A stretch of 64,000 nucleotides of DNA from Posidonia oceanica (Eukaryota > Streptophyta > Magnoliopsida > Alismatales > Posidoniaceae). The DNA lies in the NCBI GenBank assembly GCA_037176725.1, contig JAZBRS010000020.1, positions 58,804,001-58,868,000 on the forward strand. Reading direction: 5' to 3'. The position numbers and the translations under genes are program-made. Shown here piece after piece: positions 36,429-47,403 of this stretch (positions are counted from its first letter, which is position 1; each line of letters begins with the position of its first letter). Below the pieces are notes generated by a model. It was not told the DNA's origin. It saw nothing but the letters and a program-made list of their open reading frames with translations, and did not search any database.

Positions 36429-39400
36429 TGTAGTAATCCTAATCGGAATCAGGCTTACTATTAGCGGCGATTGATCCGAGGAAGAGGCTCAACTCGAAAA
36501 TACTTAAAATCGAGGAGAAAAGAGGAAGATAAGACAAATCAGAGTCCCCATCATGTCTATTAACAGAAGACAAGGAAAACCGAGGAAATACGTGGATTAA
36601 ACACGCAAAACCAAGCAAGAAATGCAAAGCAAAGCAATGCAAGGGAAAACAAATGCAAATGCATGCAAATGAGATGACTCTAGCCTAGGATAAGGCGATA
36701 TGGTCATTGCGGGCCAAAAGACAGGGCAAGGACTCCTGTTACGCGTAGGGAAGGTGTTAGACACCCCCGACACGTCCGAGAATCGGTCTTTCTAGGCTTA
36801 CGCTCGCATACGCAGGGAAATGCAGATTTGAATGCCTATGTGCCTATGAATGCCTAAATGAATGCTCAAGGTGTGCTCCAAGGGGAGAGATGCAAAGTAA
36901 AGAAGTAAACGTGCTGTCTAAGTGCTCAGCTACGCTGTCTGTGTTCTGAATCAGGCGAAACTCAGCTCGTGAGAACTCCAGGCAGTAAGCATCACAGCCC
37001 TATATGCAAATGCAAGCGAAAAAGCAAAACAAAGGCAAAACCATGCAATGCGATCGTCATGCAAGGGAAAATGGCGTAAAACGCGCAAAACGAGGCAAGA
37101 AACAAGAGCGGCACGCAAAAACGGGCGAAAAGCAAGGCGGCACGCAAAACAGTGCAAAAGAAGGAGAGCGGCACGCAAAACGGTGCAAAAGAAGGAGAGC
37201 GGCACGCAAAACGGTACAAAAGAAGAGGCGAGCGAGCAAAACGGCGCAAAAGCAAAGCAGACACGCAAAACGGTGCCAAAACGAAAGCGAACGCGCGAAA
37301 CGATACCAAATGCAGCGAAACAAAACCTCGGAAAAGCCATGCGAATGCAAAATGCAAGGAAAAGATTAGAAGGAGCAAAAGGAGGAGTAAAACAGCGCGT
37401 GTGTAAAAACAGACGCCGTTCGAGGCCACACAAAGTAGGTGTGAAGACCTACAAAGGGGAGAGTGAGCAAACGAAGGGATTGCCACTTCTTTGTGACCGT
37501 TTCCCATTAAACCGCTCTACGATCTATCTCGCATGCTGCCCAAAGCTCGCGATGCGATTGGATCGTGGAAAAGGGGGAAGAAAGTCGCATTAAGTGGTGA
37601 ATCTAGGGAAAACACAACACAAAACACCCAGGAGTACTCGAAACGGGGGTTGGGGTTGATGGACAAGAAGAGGAGGTCCTATTCTACGTACTCAAAGAGA
37701 CAGAAAGCGAAAACAGGGCAAATAATGCAAATGCCATGCAAAAGAATGCAATGCAGGGGTTCAGGAGGACATACCTGGAAATCCTGGAGCCTGATCTGAG
37801 ATCTGCTTGGTCCATGCTGAAGAGCGCTTTGCTGCGGTCGCTTGGGCAGCTTGTTTGAGAAGATCCAACGGCCGGATTGGAAGATGTCGCAGCTTCAAGG
37901 CAGAGGGGCCAGAACAGGAGAGAAGAACAGAACTAAGTGTTCAGGAGGTCCTAGGGGTGTGCAAAAAGGTCCTCCCAAGTGAAAGGGAGCTAAGAGCTTA
38001 GGTGTGTGCAAAAGGTGCTAAATGCAAGACTATATGAATGCAAATGCATGCAGGAAGCAAAAAAAAGACAAGAAGGGAGATTTTTAGAAAAACTGGGGTT
38101 CAAATGCTATTTTTTAAAAAGGCGGGGGTTTTAATGCAAAAGTTTGGAAAGGATTGGGGCTTTCAGGCAGGGGTTTTGAAAAATAGGGGGGTTGCATGCA
38201 ATTTTGCAAAGGGTTGGGATTGAAATGCAATTTTTAAAAGTGGGTATGCATTAGGGGAGGTTTTGAAAACATGTTGCAAGTCAGAATGCAATTTTGAAAA
38301 CTTTGGGGTTTAAAATGCAATTTTTCCAGAAAAACAGGGTCTTATGGAGTCTGGGAATGGAAGTGGGGGACCTACATGCAATTTTGCAAACATGGGGGGC
38401 TAAAATGCAATTTCAGAGTCAAAACATGCATTTAAATGATTTTTATAAGGATGCAAGGGGCCTATGTGTAGTTTTCAAATCATGCAGGGTCAAAAATGCA
38501 ATTTAATAAGCAAAATATGCACTGAAAACACTGACTGTGGACTGACATGCAATTTTCACAATATGCAGGGTTGAAAATGCAATGCAATAAGCTAAATATG
38601 CATGCAGAAGACTACTGTGCATTTAAAAAGGACCTATATGCAAAAATGAAAAAACAGAGGGACAAATGTGCAATGCAACAAGCAAAAATTAAAAATAAAA
38701 CCTAAGTTCTACAGTGCAGAGGATTAAGATGCAAAAACAGAAAACAAGAGGGACCCAGAATGCAATTTAATAAGGCAAAGTTCATGCATTTAAATTGAAT
38801 GATTTACTGCAGGACCTATGTGCAATAATTGAAAACAGGAGGGCTAAAGTCTAACTTATTAACGAAGGAAAGCACAGTAAATGGATCAGCATGCAAATAA
38901 GAAAAAACATAAACATTTCATGCAATTTAATATGGTTTCAGTTCAAAAATCAGCAGATTAAAACAAATAAAGGACTGGAATGCAAAATAATAAAAACTCA
39001 GACCAGAAATGCAATATTTGCAAGAAAACTAAGGTAACTGAAAAATAAGCGAACAGTGCAGAGGCCGGCGGCCATGGACACTGTAGCAGCAAGCTGCCAG
39101 CGTCCATGAACGCCGGCACAAGGTTGCTGGAGGAGCGCAGACCGGCGGGGGAGCATCTCCAGGTCTTGACGGAGGTCGGTCGACGTTCGGCGGAGCTCGA
39201 CGCGGGCTGGAGCGAGCTGGAGAAGCCACCGGAGGTCTGCAGCGCTTCAGAAGAACATTCCGGGCGATCGGCACGACGACGCGGCGATCTGAAGACCGGA
39301 GCGTGCTCCTGAGGCTCGTGCGGACCGAAGGGTGCTGCTGGAAGGCCGTTCTGTTGACCGGAGCGGAGGGACGCGCGGAGAGTCTCGCCGGAGAAGACGA

Positions 39401-42219
39401 CTCTGGCCGGAGCTGATCTGGCCCAGGAGCGAAGGAAAGCCTACTCTAAGGGGGGGGAAAGTGAGAGGGGAAGAATACGATGCTAAGGGAGTAAGAATAT
39501 ACCTGTTTCCGCGGCTGGGATGTCCTCCCGACGCAGGTGGTTTCAGAGGTCACCGGTGGAGCTCGTCCGGTCGCTGTGGGCGCTGTCTGCTGCTCGCAAG
39601 GATTGGGATCGCCTCAGAGCGACCCTCCGGAGCTTCCTGGATGGTTGGACGGCTGCTGCGAAGACCGGAGGAAGATCCGGCTGATCGTGGGTTCACAGAG
39701 GCAGCCGGAGGTCGGGGGGACTGTCCGCTGCTCCTCAGGCCGGACGGGGGCTTCTGGAAGATTGCTGGAGGTCTGTTGAAGGGTTCTAGGCGGTCGAATT
39801 GGGTTTTGGGGGGCTGTGGGTGGAGATTGCAAGCTGGTGGGTTTTCTGGTCAGAGAGGGAGGCAACTGTTTGTGGTGGCGTGTAGGTGCGGTGGTGGGTT
39901 GCTGGGCTGAAGGTCGGGTGCCTTGGGGAGGTGGAGTTCAGGCGAGTATCTTGGGAAGATTTGGGAAGGATTGGAGGTCTGTGATGAAGGCAATTTTCAG
40001 GAGAGGAGGTGTTGGGTTGCAGTTGGTTTCAGTGATGGAAGTTCGGGTGAACTGGAGTGTTTACAGGGAAGGAAAGGCTGGGAAATGATGGAGGAGGAAT
40101 GCTGGTGTGTTGGGTGAATTTGGGGGATGAAACGGAAGAGAGTTGGATGCTGGAACGGGCTTGGTTTCAGGGAGAAAAAGAAAGGGAAGTGTTGCTGAAA
40201 ATCAGAGGGAGAAGAAGGAGATTTGCTTGGGAATTCTCTGGATTTCTCAGCTCTCTCTCTCGAGTGGCAAAAAGGCGATGAAGGAGGATTGAAGGGCTGG
40301 CTTTTATCAGGAGGAGGCTGGCTGCTGGCGCGCTTCTGGATTTCAAGCTCCACCGGCAACACTGCAGCAGAAGGGATGGATGTCAGCGAGACGATCGGCA
40401 TTCAATGCCTCCCGGGAATGGTGCTGAGATAGAGGAGAAGCGGCAAGTTGCTGTTGGTGATTGGATGGAAGGCTTTGAAATTTAAAATGGAAGAGGGAGG
40501 ACTGTTGGCAGCTCGCGGGAGAAATCGGAAGAAACACAGAGAAGGTGAAGGAGGAAGAAGGGGTGGAGAAGGCAGGTCGGGCCGTGGGTTGGAAAGAAAA
40601 AAGAAATAAAGAAGAAAGGGAGAGACGGGCTGATGGGCCCAGTAAGGAAGAAAAAAGAAAGAAAATGAGGAAGGAAGAAAGAAAGAAAGAGAGGAAAAAG
40701 AAAGGAAATAAAATTAGAAAAATAAATTAAAAATAAGTAAAAATACTAGAAAGGTTGTGTTGTGAGTTAGGATTTTAATTGGATTTTTTAATGACTGTTT
40801 TGGGTTAATTAGTGTGTTTTGGGCTTGATTAGGGTTTTAGGGTTTTGTTTTGTTCTTAATTTGTTTTCCACTTGATTAAATGTTTGTTAAATCTTTTAAA
40901 TTGTTTTTTTAAATTGTGTTTTTCTTGTTAAGCATTTTAGGATGTTAATTAGGATTTTTAAGATTTATTTTTAGGTTAATTAGAGTGGGTTTTGGTCTTT
41001 TTAGTCTTAGTCTTTTAGGATTTTCTTTTCTTAAGTCTTTTGAGTTGTGTTTTTTGACTTTTATTTGTTGATTTTTCTTGATGTTTTTTAATTGGGTTTC
41101 TCTGGTTTGATGGAGTGTTTTTAAGTCTTTTTAATGTGTTTTTCATTTTCTTTTTGATTAAGTTTTTAGGTTGTTTTTTTTTCTTAGGTTTGCTAAGTTA
41201 GGCTTTTTTTCTTTCATTAATTACTTATCTTAGTGTTTTAATTGTTTTACTTCTTTTTAGGGTTTGTTTTTTTTTAATTATTTTGATAGGGTTTTCACTT
41301 TTGGTGGGTTTTGATTTTATTTTAGTTTTTTCCTTGATTTTTCAGTATTTTCTTTTGATTTGTTTTGCATTTTTTAGTTTGCATACTTGATTTCCTTTTT
41401 AGCTTGATTTAGTTAGGCTCAAGTTTTTAATTGTTTGTTTAATGTTTTTTAATTATTTTTCTTAGAGTTCTGATTTGTTTCTCTTATGTTTTAGAGTTTT
41501 ACAGATTTTTAGGGTTTTTTATGGATTTTAGCAAAGGAAAGAAAAAGGGAAGAAGAAGGAGGAAGAAAATGGGAAAAGGGAGAAATAAAAAGGAAAGAGA
41601 TGAGTTGGAGGGAAATGATTTTTTAAAATTCAGGGAAAATGTTAAAAATAAATTAAAAATAGGAATAAGATAGAGAAGGGATAGAAGCACAAAGGGGGCC
41701 CACAGCCAGGCAGGAAAAAGAGCAAGAAAGGGATGAAAAGAGAGACGATAATCAGGAGAGAGAGAGGAGAGAGAAAATGATAATCCCAAAGAGAGAAAAG
41801 GATAATTAGGGCAAATGGAAGGCTTAAAGGTCTTGGAATGGGATGAAACTTGGGGAGTGGGTAGTCTAGGGTTTGAAGAGCTGGGTCTGAAGTTTTGGTT
41901 TGGTTCTAAGAAGGTTTTGGAGGGATTTCAAGGTGTAGAAAAAGGGTAGTTTTACCTAGGTTTTCTAGGATTTTTGGGAATGGTTTAGGTTTGAGAGTTT
42001 CTAAGTTCTTGGGTAGGTTTGATAAGTGGGTGTTGGTGGGTTTTCCTATGGATTTTGGTCAGGTTTTGAGCTTGGGAAGAGGGGTAAAGGCTTAGGTCAA
42101 GTTGGCTTGGTTTTGAAGGGTAAAGAAGAGGGTCAGGGTTTGGTTTTGGTTTGGGTTTGAGTCCAGCAATCACCAGAGGGTCCCAAATGGTCCGAGCCTG
42201 TCAAGATGGGGTGTCAACA
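36429..42219 (-). mobile_element. 3' LTR of A1, 5791 bp
   Basis: On the minus strand it begins TGTTGACACC at 42219, directly after the PPT, and ends GGATTACTACA at 36429. A TATA-like GATAAAAGCC lies at 40299-40308 in the conserved setting CCAGCAGCCAGC, 1.9 kb into the LTR, leaving some 3.9 kb of R-U5. GC-rich segment 39050-39780, TTGCAT/GGTCC periodic region 38030-39010, splice-donor-like CAG|GTATGT (37773), 30-bp array 37080-37320, conserved hairpin block 36728-36800. Frames such as 39332-39910 (+) are not conserved in the other LTRs. Confidence 0.93.
37080..37320 (-). repeat. 30-bp tandem array in the A1 3' LTR, about 8 copies
   Basis: Units around GGCACGCAAAACGGTGC on the plus strand (GCACCGTTTTGCGTGCC on the element's strand). 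Same array as 16062-16400, with fewer copies. Confidence 0.8.
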
Positions 42220-42370
42220 GATGCCCCTCCCTGAGCAAGGTCAAGCGGAGCGAGGCCGCTGCTCAGGGTTGACAAGACACCCCATCTGACCGACGGGAGC
42301 AGCGGTTTGCTATAGGCGTGAGCTACTTATTCGGCGGTTGCACCGAAAATCATAGCCCGTTGCCGCAATG
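42220..42370 (-). promoter_or_regulatory. PPT and pre-PPT block of A1
   Basis: On the minus strand AGGGAGGGGCATC (42220-42232) directly precedes the LTR start. The 140 bp before it contain GGTGTCTTGTCAA and the GAATAAGTAGCTCACGCC-like phrase found at the same place in the B elements. Confidence 0.85.
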
Positions 42371-42779
42371 CAAGATGCAGGGTGCAGATGGATGAATGCT
42401 AAGTGTGCAATGCGTGCTAATGCAAATGCAATGCAAGAGTTAGTACAAAAGTTAGCCAATTAGAAGAAAATGCTGATGCTGTGCAAGTGATGCCGATGAT
42501 ACTAAAGTAGTATGCAATGCTAGCTGAGAAGATGCAGAGATGATGCAAAAGAAAATGCTAAAAGGACGCGATGTGGTGCAAGGATCCGGCAGGAAGGCCA
42601 GACTTGCGCGACAAAGCAGGGAAAAACAAGGTGCAGCTCGTCCCCGCCCGGGGGGCAAGCTAGCAGAAGAGAAAGGAGGGGGTGCGAGGGGAGAGAGGCC
42701 AACTCTCCTATCGCAGAGAGGGGGTGCATGACTTTGCCTTCCTGGGGCAAGGCCACGCCAAAAAAGGTGATAAGGTGAC

Positions 42780-43620
42780 GGGCTTATCGTCCGGATAGTT
42801 TACGGTCCTATCAACCGGGAGTGATAGTTTAGGTTATCAGCCTGGAGCGATAGTTTAGGTTATCAGCCTGGAGTGATAGTTTAGGTTATCAGCCTAGAGC
42901 AGTTGTGAGTGATAGTTACTGGATATCAGCCGTATAACATGGTTGTGTGGGATAGTTTACAGTCCTATCAACTGGCGGATAGTTTACAGACCTATCAACT
43001 GGCGGATAGTTTACAGACCTATCAACTGGAAGCCACAAACCATGAGTGATAGTTACTGGGTATCAGCCGTATAACGCAAATGCCAGATAGTTTATAGTCC
43101 TATCAACTGGAGCGATAGTTTACAGACCTATCAACTGGCGGATAGTTTACAGACCTATCAACTGGCGGATAGTTTACAGACCTATCAACTGGAAATGGCA
43201 TTTGCGAGGGACAGTTACTGGGTGTCAGCCGTATAACATGATTGCGCGTGATAGTTTAGAATATCAGCCTAGCAATAGTTTACAGTCCTATCAACTGGAA
43301 CGATAGTTTACAGTCCTATCAACTGGCGGATAGTTTACAGGCCTATCAACTGGAACGCGCAATGATGAGGGATAGTTACTGGATATCAGCCGTATAATGC
43401 AATTGCTGGTGATAGTTTAGGATATCAGCCTAACGATAGTTTACAGTCCTATCAACTGGCAGATAGTTTACAGACCTATCAACTGGCGGATAGTTTACAG
43501 ACCTATCAACTGGAAACCGCAATTGCAAGGGACAGTTACTAGATGTCAGCCGTATAACACAACTGTGGGCCAACCATGGATCGGCCTAGATGATAGTTTA
43601 GGTTATCAGCCTGAGAGAGC
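42780..43620 (-). repeat. Hairpin-forming 27-bp repeat with higher-order structure (A1 3' region)
   Basis: Units contain GATAGTTTACAGACCTATC, a GATAG/CTATC inverted repeat able to form a small stem, followed by AACTGGCG. About every 135-165 bp the array is punctuated by a distinct unit with GTTACTGG-TATCAGCCGTATAA (about 42908, 43043, 43209, 43371 and 43530), giving a higher-order repeat. A variant unit, GATAGTTTAGGTTATCAG, matches the reverse complement of the B-family core CTGATAACC-AACTATC. Confidence 0.85.
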
Positions 43621-43639
43621 AGTGATTGTTGATTGATTG

Positions 43640-43990
43640 ATTGCTTGATAAGAGGGGATGAGATCATGATGAGAATGATTGCTAAAGAGGGGGATGAGAT
43701 AATGATGAGAATGATTGCTAAAGAGGGGGATGAGATAATGATGAGAACTAGTGCTAAAGAGGGGGATGAGATAATGATGAGAATGATTGCTAAAGAGGGG
43801 GATGAGATAATGATGAGATCTATTGCTAGAGAGGGGGATGAGATAATGATGAGAATGATTGCTAAAGAGGGGGATGAGATAATGATGAGATCTATTGCTA
43901 GAGAGGGGGTGAGATAATAATGAGATCTAGTGCTAAAGAGGGGGATGAGATAATGATGAGAATGATTGATTGATAAGATATTGGACTTAT
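43640..43990 (-). repeat. 36-bp tandem repeat, about 9 copies (A1 3' region)
   Basis: Units of 36 bp such as GATGAGATAATGATGAGA plus ATGATTGCTAAAGAGGGG. Because 36 is divisible by 3, frames stay open on both strands: plus-strand translation gives a 12-residue repeat GDEIMMRMIAKE, minus-strand a hydrophobic repeat. Neither has a plausible start context or relatives here, so this is a repeat and not a gene. Confidence 0.85.
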
Positions 43991-44189
43991 CGACCGGCAA
44001 AGAGGGGATGAGGTAATGATGAGAAAGAATCATCCTATGACGCCAGGAATATCATAGGGGAAAAAGGGGGAGAATGATACTAAGGGGCGATCAAAAGATG
44101 CCCCTGGTGTCGGGATGACACCAGGGGTTGGCCCGCGCGTCCATGGCATCGAAAACAGAGGGTGAAGACAAGATTGTCGTGCTTGCCAG

Positions 44190-44440
44190 ACGAGTAGTTT
44201 GGGGTACCAGCCCGCAGATGATGACAGGTTGACGGACCTATCGCCGAGCAGTTTGGGGTGCCAGCCCGCTAGGGACTCAGTTGGGGTTGATCAGCTGAGG
44301 AGGATGACAGGTTGATGGACCTTTCGTCGAGCAGTTTGGGGTGCCAGCCCGCAGGGGACTCAGCTGGGGATAATCAGCTGAGGGGGATGACAGGTTGACG
44401 GACCTTTCGCTGAGCAGTTTGGGGTGCCAGCCCGCTGGGG
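44190..44440 (-). repeat. 83-bp tandem repeat, three copies plus a partial (A1 3' region)
   Basis: GTTTGGGGTGCCAGCCCGC recurs at 44251, 44334 and 44417 (period 83), with a shorter leading unit at 44198. Between them lie GACTCAGCTGGGG-TGATCAGCTGAGG, itself partly palindromic, and a GATGACAGGTTGACGGACC phrase. Confidence 0.8.
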
Positions 44441-44750
44441 ATGATGATCCAGCTGGGGGCGACTAGTTGGAGACGCCGGGTGGCGTAGCTTGACGACGCG
44501 GGTCCGCAGGTGTTCTAGACTCCGGATTGGGTGCTGAGGAACTTTGCTGCGTTGTGTTGGCTGCAAGTCTGGCCAGAGGGCCCGAGATGATGATGATAAT
44601 GAATATGCAATGCATTGAACAGTCTTGAAGTGCAAGTAGATAGCAGAAAGAGTTTTTCATTGATAAAGCTTGATGGGTACAATGCCTGTGGCAGGCCAAA
44701 AGATGTACAGCATGACTTGAAAGAAGACCACATGATGGTTGCACAAGGGC

Positions 44751-45953
44751 CTAGTCGGTTCGGGCCTTCTTCGGCTGCCTGGAGTCGGGGAATAAGGGGC
44801 CGCCTGGCGGGACTTCAGTGATAGGCCAGAGCTGTCGGACTTCAGCTTCATATTCAGGGGTGCATCCCATACCTCTCACAGCTGCAATGTCTGTCGATTG
44901 GACCCCACGCTGCATCAGACTAGCGAGCTTCTTGGTTGGGGCAGTTGTGCTGAGAGGGTACATTTGAAGGAGCCCAGGCGCTGTACTGTCGATGAAGGCG
45001 CCCTGCTGGAAGCCGAACTGGCGCATAACCCTGATGGGGTGGTACTCTACGCCCGCTGTGAATCCTGGTAGAATGATCAGTCGCGCGTTGCGCGTGCTGA
45101 AGAAGACAGTAAATGGCTCTGCTGCAGAGGGGACGATACGCCATATCACAGCGTCGTCAGTCAGTGCTGACAGCCTCTCGTACTCTTCTTTGACGCTCTT
45201 GTCTGTCTTGGCACGGGCGCTACTGCAGTGAGCTTCGAAGGCGTGCACTTGAGGGCGCAGGAGGCCCGTCTCTAAGTGCGCGGTCAACCAGACTTGTATG
45301 AGTGCTCTGCAACCATGGAAGTGGCGGCAGCGATGAGAGATGCGGTCCAGCCCACGATAAGTCTCTGCCAGAACAACTGGTGCCAGGTCCATGTGTTGGG
45401 TCACCACCGCAAATGCAATCTTTGCAACCTCGATGGCCACCGTCAGTCGGCCATGGGTAAAGATCAGCTCGCCCAGGAAGCGGATGACAAACCCTCGGAG
45501 CCACAGCTCATCTCCGAGTTCTGCGCGCTTGTCCATGATATCACCGAAGTGCGCAAGGTGAAGCATAGGTTCAGGCCCATTGGTGCAGATTAGATTCTGT
45601 TGGCAGCTTCGAGTTGGGAGCCCAGTCAGCTGGCTCAGGACCTCGAGATATTCGTCTCGCCTCATGAAAACAGGCGGCCCCATGATCTTTGAGAAGCCGC
45701 AGATCCGACGCACCTCTTCCAGTGTAGGTGTCAGCTCAGTTTTGCCAAAGCGAAAGACATGGTGCGCCGGTTTCCAGAATCTTGCGGCGGCACACAGAAG
45801 GTGACGGCTGACTTTCACATCAGCAGCCTTCAGCAATTTAGTTGGGATCCCCCAGAGGCGCAGCTTCTCACAGTCTTCCTGAGTGAGCCTGCCGATCCAT
45901 TCTCGCAGGGTTTCCGAGCAGTGTGCTGGAGTTAACAGAGTAGGGAAGCCCAT
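44751..45953 (-). CDS. DUF7745 (plant-mobile-domain-like) protein, 400 aa, accessory ORF of A1
   Basis: An uninterrupted ORF in the element's sense orientation, 1.45 kb after the integrase stop. The pattern KVSRHLLCAAARFWKPAHH, VFRFGKTELTPTLEEVRR (residues about 47-83) and later VVLAETYRGLDRISHR and FHGCRALIQVWLTAHL (about 190-230) is that of the DUF7745 family, related to the PMD/aminotransferase-like group and often found next to retrotransposon genes in plants. Molecular function is unknown; no signal peptide or membrane segment was seen. The ATG at 45953 fits the start of homology. It is intact whereas the adjoining polyprotein has seven stops, which could mean chance, youth or use in trans. 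How it would be expressed (splicing or an internal promoter) is not visible. Confidence 0.8.
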   Translation of the reverse strand: MGFPTLLTPAHCSETLREWIGRLTQEDCEKLRLWGIPTKLLKAADVKVSRHLLCAAARFWKPAHHVFRFGKTELTPTLEEVRRICGFSKIMGPPVFMRRDEYLEVLSQLTGLPTRSCQQNLICTNGPEPMLHLAHFGDIMDKRAELGDELWLRGFVIRFLGELIFTHGRLTVAIEVAKIAFAVVTQHMDLAPVVLAETYRGLDRISHRCRHFHGCRALIQVWLTAHLETGLLRPQVHAFEAHCSSARAKTDKSVKEEYERLSALTDDAVIWRIVPSAAEPFTVFFSTRNARLIILPGFTAGVEYHPIRVMRQFGFQQGAFIDSTAPGLLQMYPLSTTAPTKKLASLMQRGVQSTDIAAVRGMGCTPEYEAEVRQLWPITEVPPGGPLFPDSRQPKKARTD

Positions 45954-47403
45954 GGCGCTGATCGCAGAGGTACAAGCTGAGAGTTGCAGAGCTTGAAGGT
46001 ACCTGCTATCAATAAACAGTCAGATCTCGCAGGCATATAATCTTTGATAGAGAGCAGAATCTGAGGCTGATAAAGTAGTTCCATATGCATCATAGCAGTC
46101 AATAACAGAACATAGCAGTTAAGCACAGATAAGCAAAAAGGATTCTGCAGCAGTCTTGCGGATACGGGGGCGAGGGCCAGCAGGAGATCTGAACCAGCGC
46201 GGCTTGAGCAGCGTCAATGCGCTCTGCTGGGGAGAAGTACTGTCTCAGGGTCGAAGCGAGTTGCAGAGCGGAATGATTGATAAAAGAGGAATGATAGAAG
46301 AGGATGCATGTATGCATGATGCAGTAATTAATATGCTTATGAAGTGGTTAGTATGCTTTGATGGATGAGTATGCTTGGATGCCCTCAGCATACGGAGTGC
46401 TTTGGTGCCTGCTGCAAAGGAAGGGAGTGGTCCCTGACTCACTGGGCCCTACCTAGACTCTTGGCTTGCTGGTGGCGCTCCGGAACAGGTGTTGGCATTA
46501 TACAGGTGGTGGTGTGGTGAGGACAGGCTGCTTGCCGAACTCTCAAGACCTACACCTATTCTTTCAGTTCTCTTTTTTTTCTGATTGATTTCTCCCTCAT
46601 AGGTATGTAGTCTTTCTCTGCCCCTAGCTAGGAGAAGGGTAAGTGTTTGCTTTTGAAGAGATGTGGTAGACCTTTTTAAGCACAACATGCTGGGGATCCT
46701 CTAGTAGGGTATGGGGGATAATGGTGCCTGTTGTTTTCGGGCTGTATTGCCTTTTTCTTCTTTTTTGTTTTTTGCTTTGCTTTTTTTTTCTCTTTTTTTT
46801 TTTTTTGATTTTTGTTCTGTCTCTTTTCCTGCTTGTTTGATTTCTTTTTTTTATTTTCTTTTTTTTTTTCAGGCTTTTGCTATCCCCATTTTGGTGGCAA
46901 AAGAAGGGTGCTTGGATTGTAGTGGATTTAGGCTTTGGGTCTGCTGTGTGATGGGTAGAAGGAGCAGGGTTAGACTGCACACCCCTATCTCTAGGGCCGG
47001 CTTCTGTCTTCGTCTTCTGTTCCTTGAACGTGCCCAAACCTAGGTGTCTACTCTCACTTTTTTTCAGATTCACATCCTAACATTTTTTCTCCCTCAGAGG
47101 TGTATGTCCTTACGAGATTAGGCAGTTCGCCTGCCCTGATTGGTGGTGGCTCCCTCACTAGCTAAGACATCTGAGTAGTGCCGGGTGAGGTAGGGCGGAC
47201 TCTTTCCAGAGCAGGCAAGCACTTCCGGTTTTCATCACCGGGCCAAAGATGCAATGCATGATTTGAGAGGATGACGATGATGATCTGAAGAGAGTGGATG
47301 CAAGAGTAGGATAGATAGAAGATGTAGGTAGGACGAGAATGCAAGATGTGAGAACGCAAGTGCGTAGGTGGGAGAAGGGCTTCTGCAACGGGGCCGCCTT
47401 CGG
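45954..47403 (-). other. Spacer between pol and the DUF7745 ORF
   Basis: Non-coding. Contains long T/C runs on the plus strand at 46750-46875 (poly-A/G on the element's strand), and loosely repeated phrases around 46380-46480 and 47090-47170. It could hold splice signals or a promoter for the downstream ORF; none can be singled out. Confidence 0.5.

Noticed and set aside
39332..39910. 192-codon Arg/Gly-rich plus-strand frame
   Set aside because: Lies antisense in the GC-rich segment of the A1 LTR, where stops are rare; no counterpart in the other LTRs.
42780..43620. CRISPR-like pattern of short repeats with spacers
   Set aside because: Repeats are degenerate with variable spacing and lie in a eukaryotic retrotransposon 3' region; no cas genes.
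43633..43917. Plus-strand frame with 12-residue repeats GDEIMMRMIAKE
   Set aside because: Product of a 36-bp tandem repeat in the 3' region of a retrotransposon, antisense to it; open because the period is divisible by three.
46624..47073. 149-codon Lys-rich minus-strand frame
   Set aside because: Arises from A/G-rich low-complexity sequence between pol and the DUF7745 ORF.
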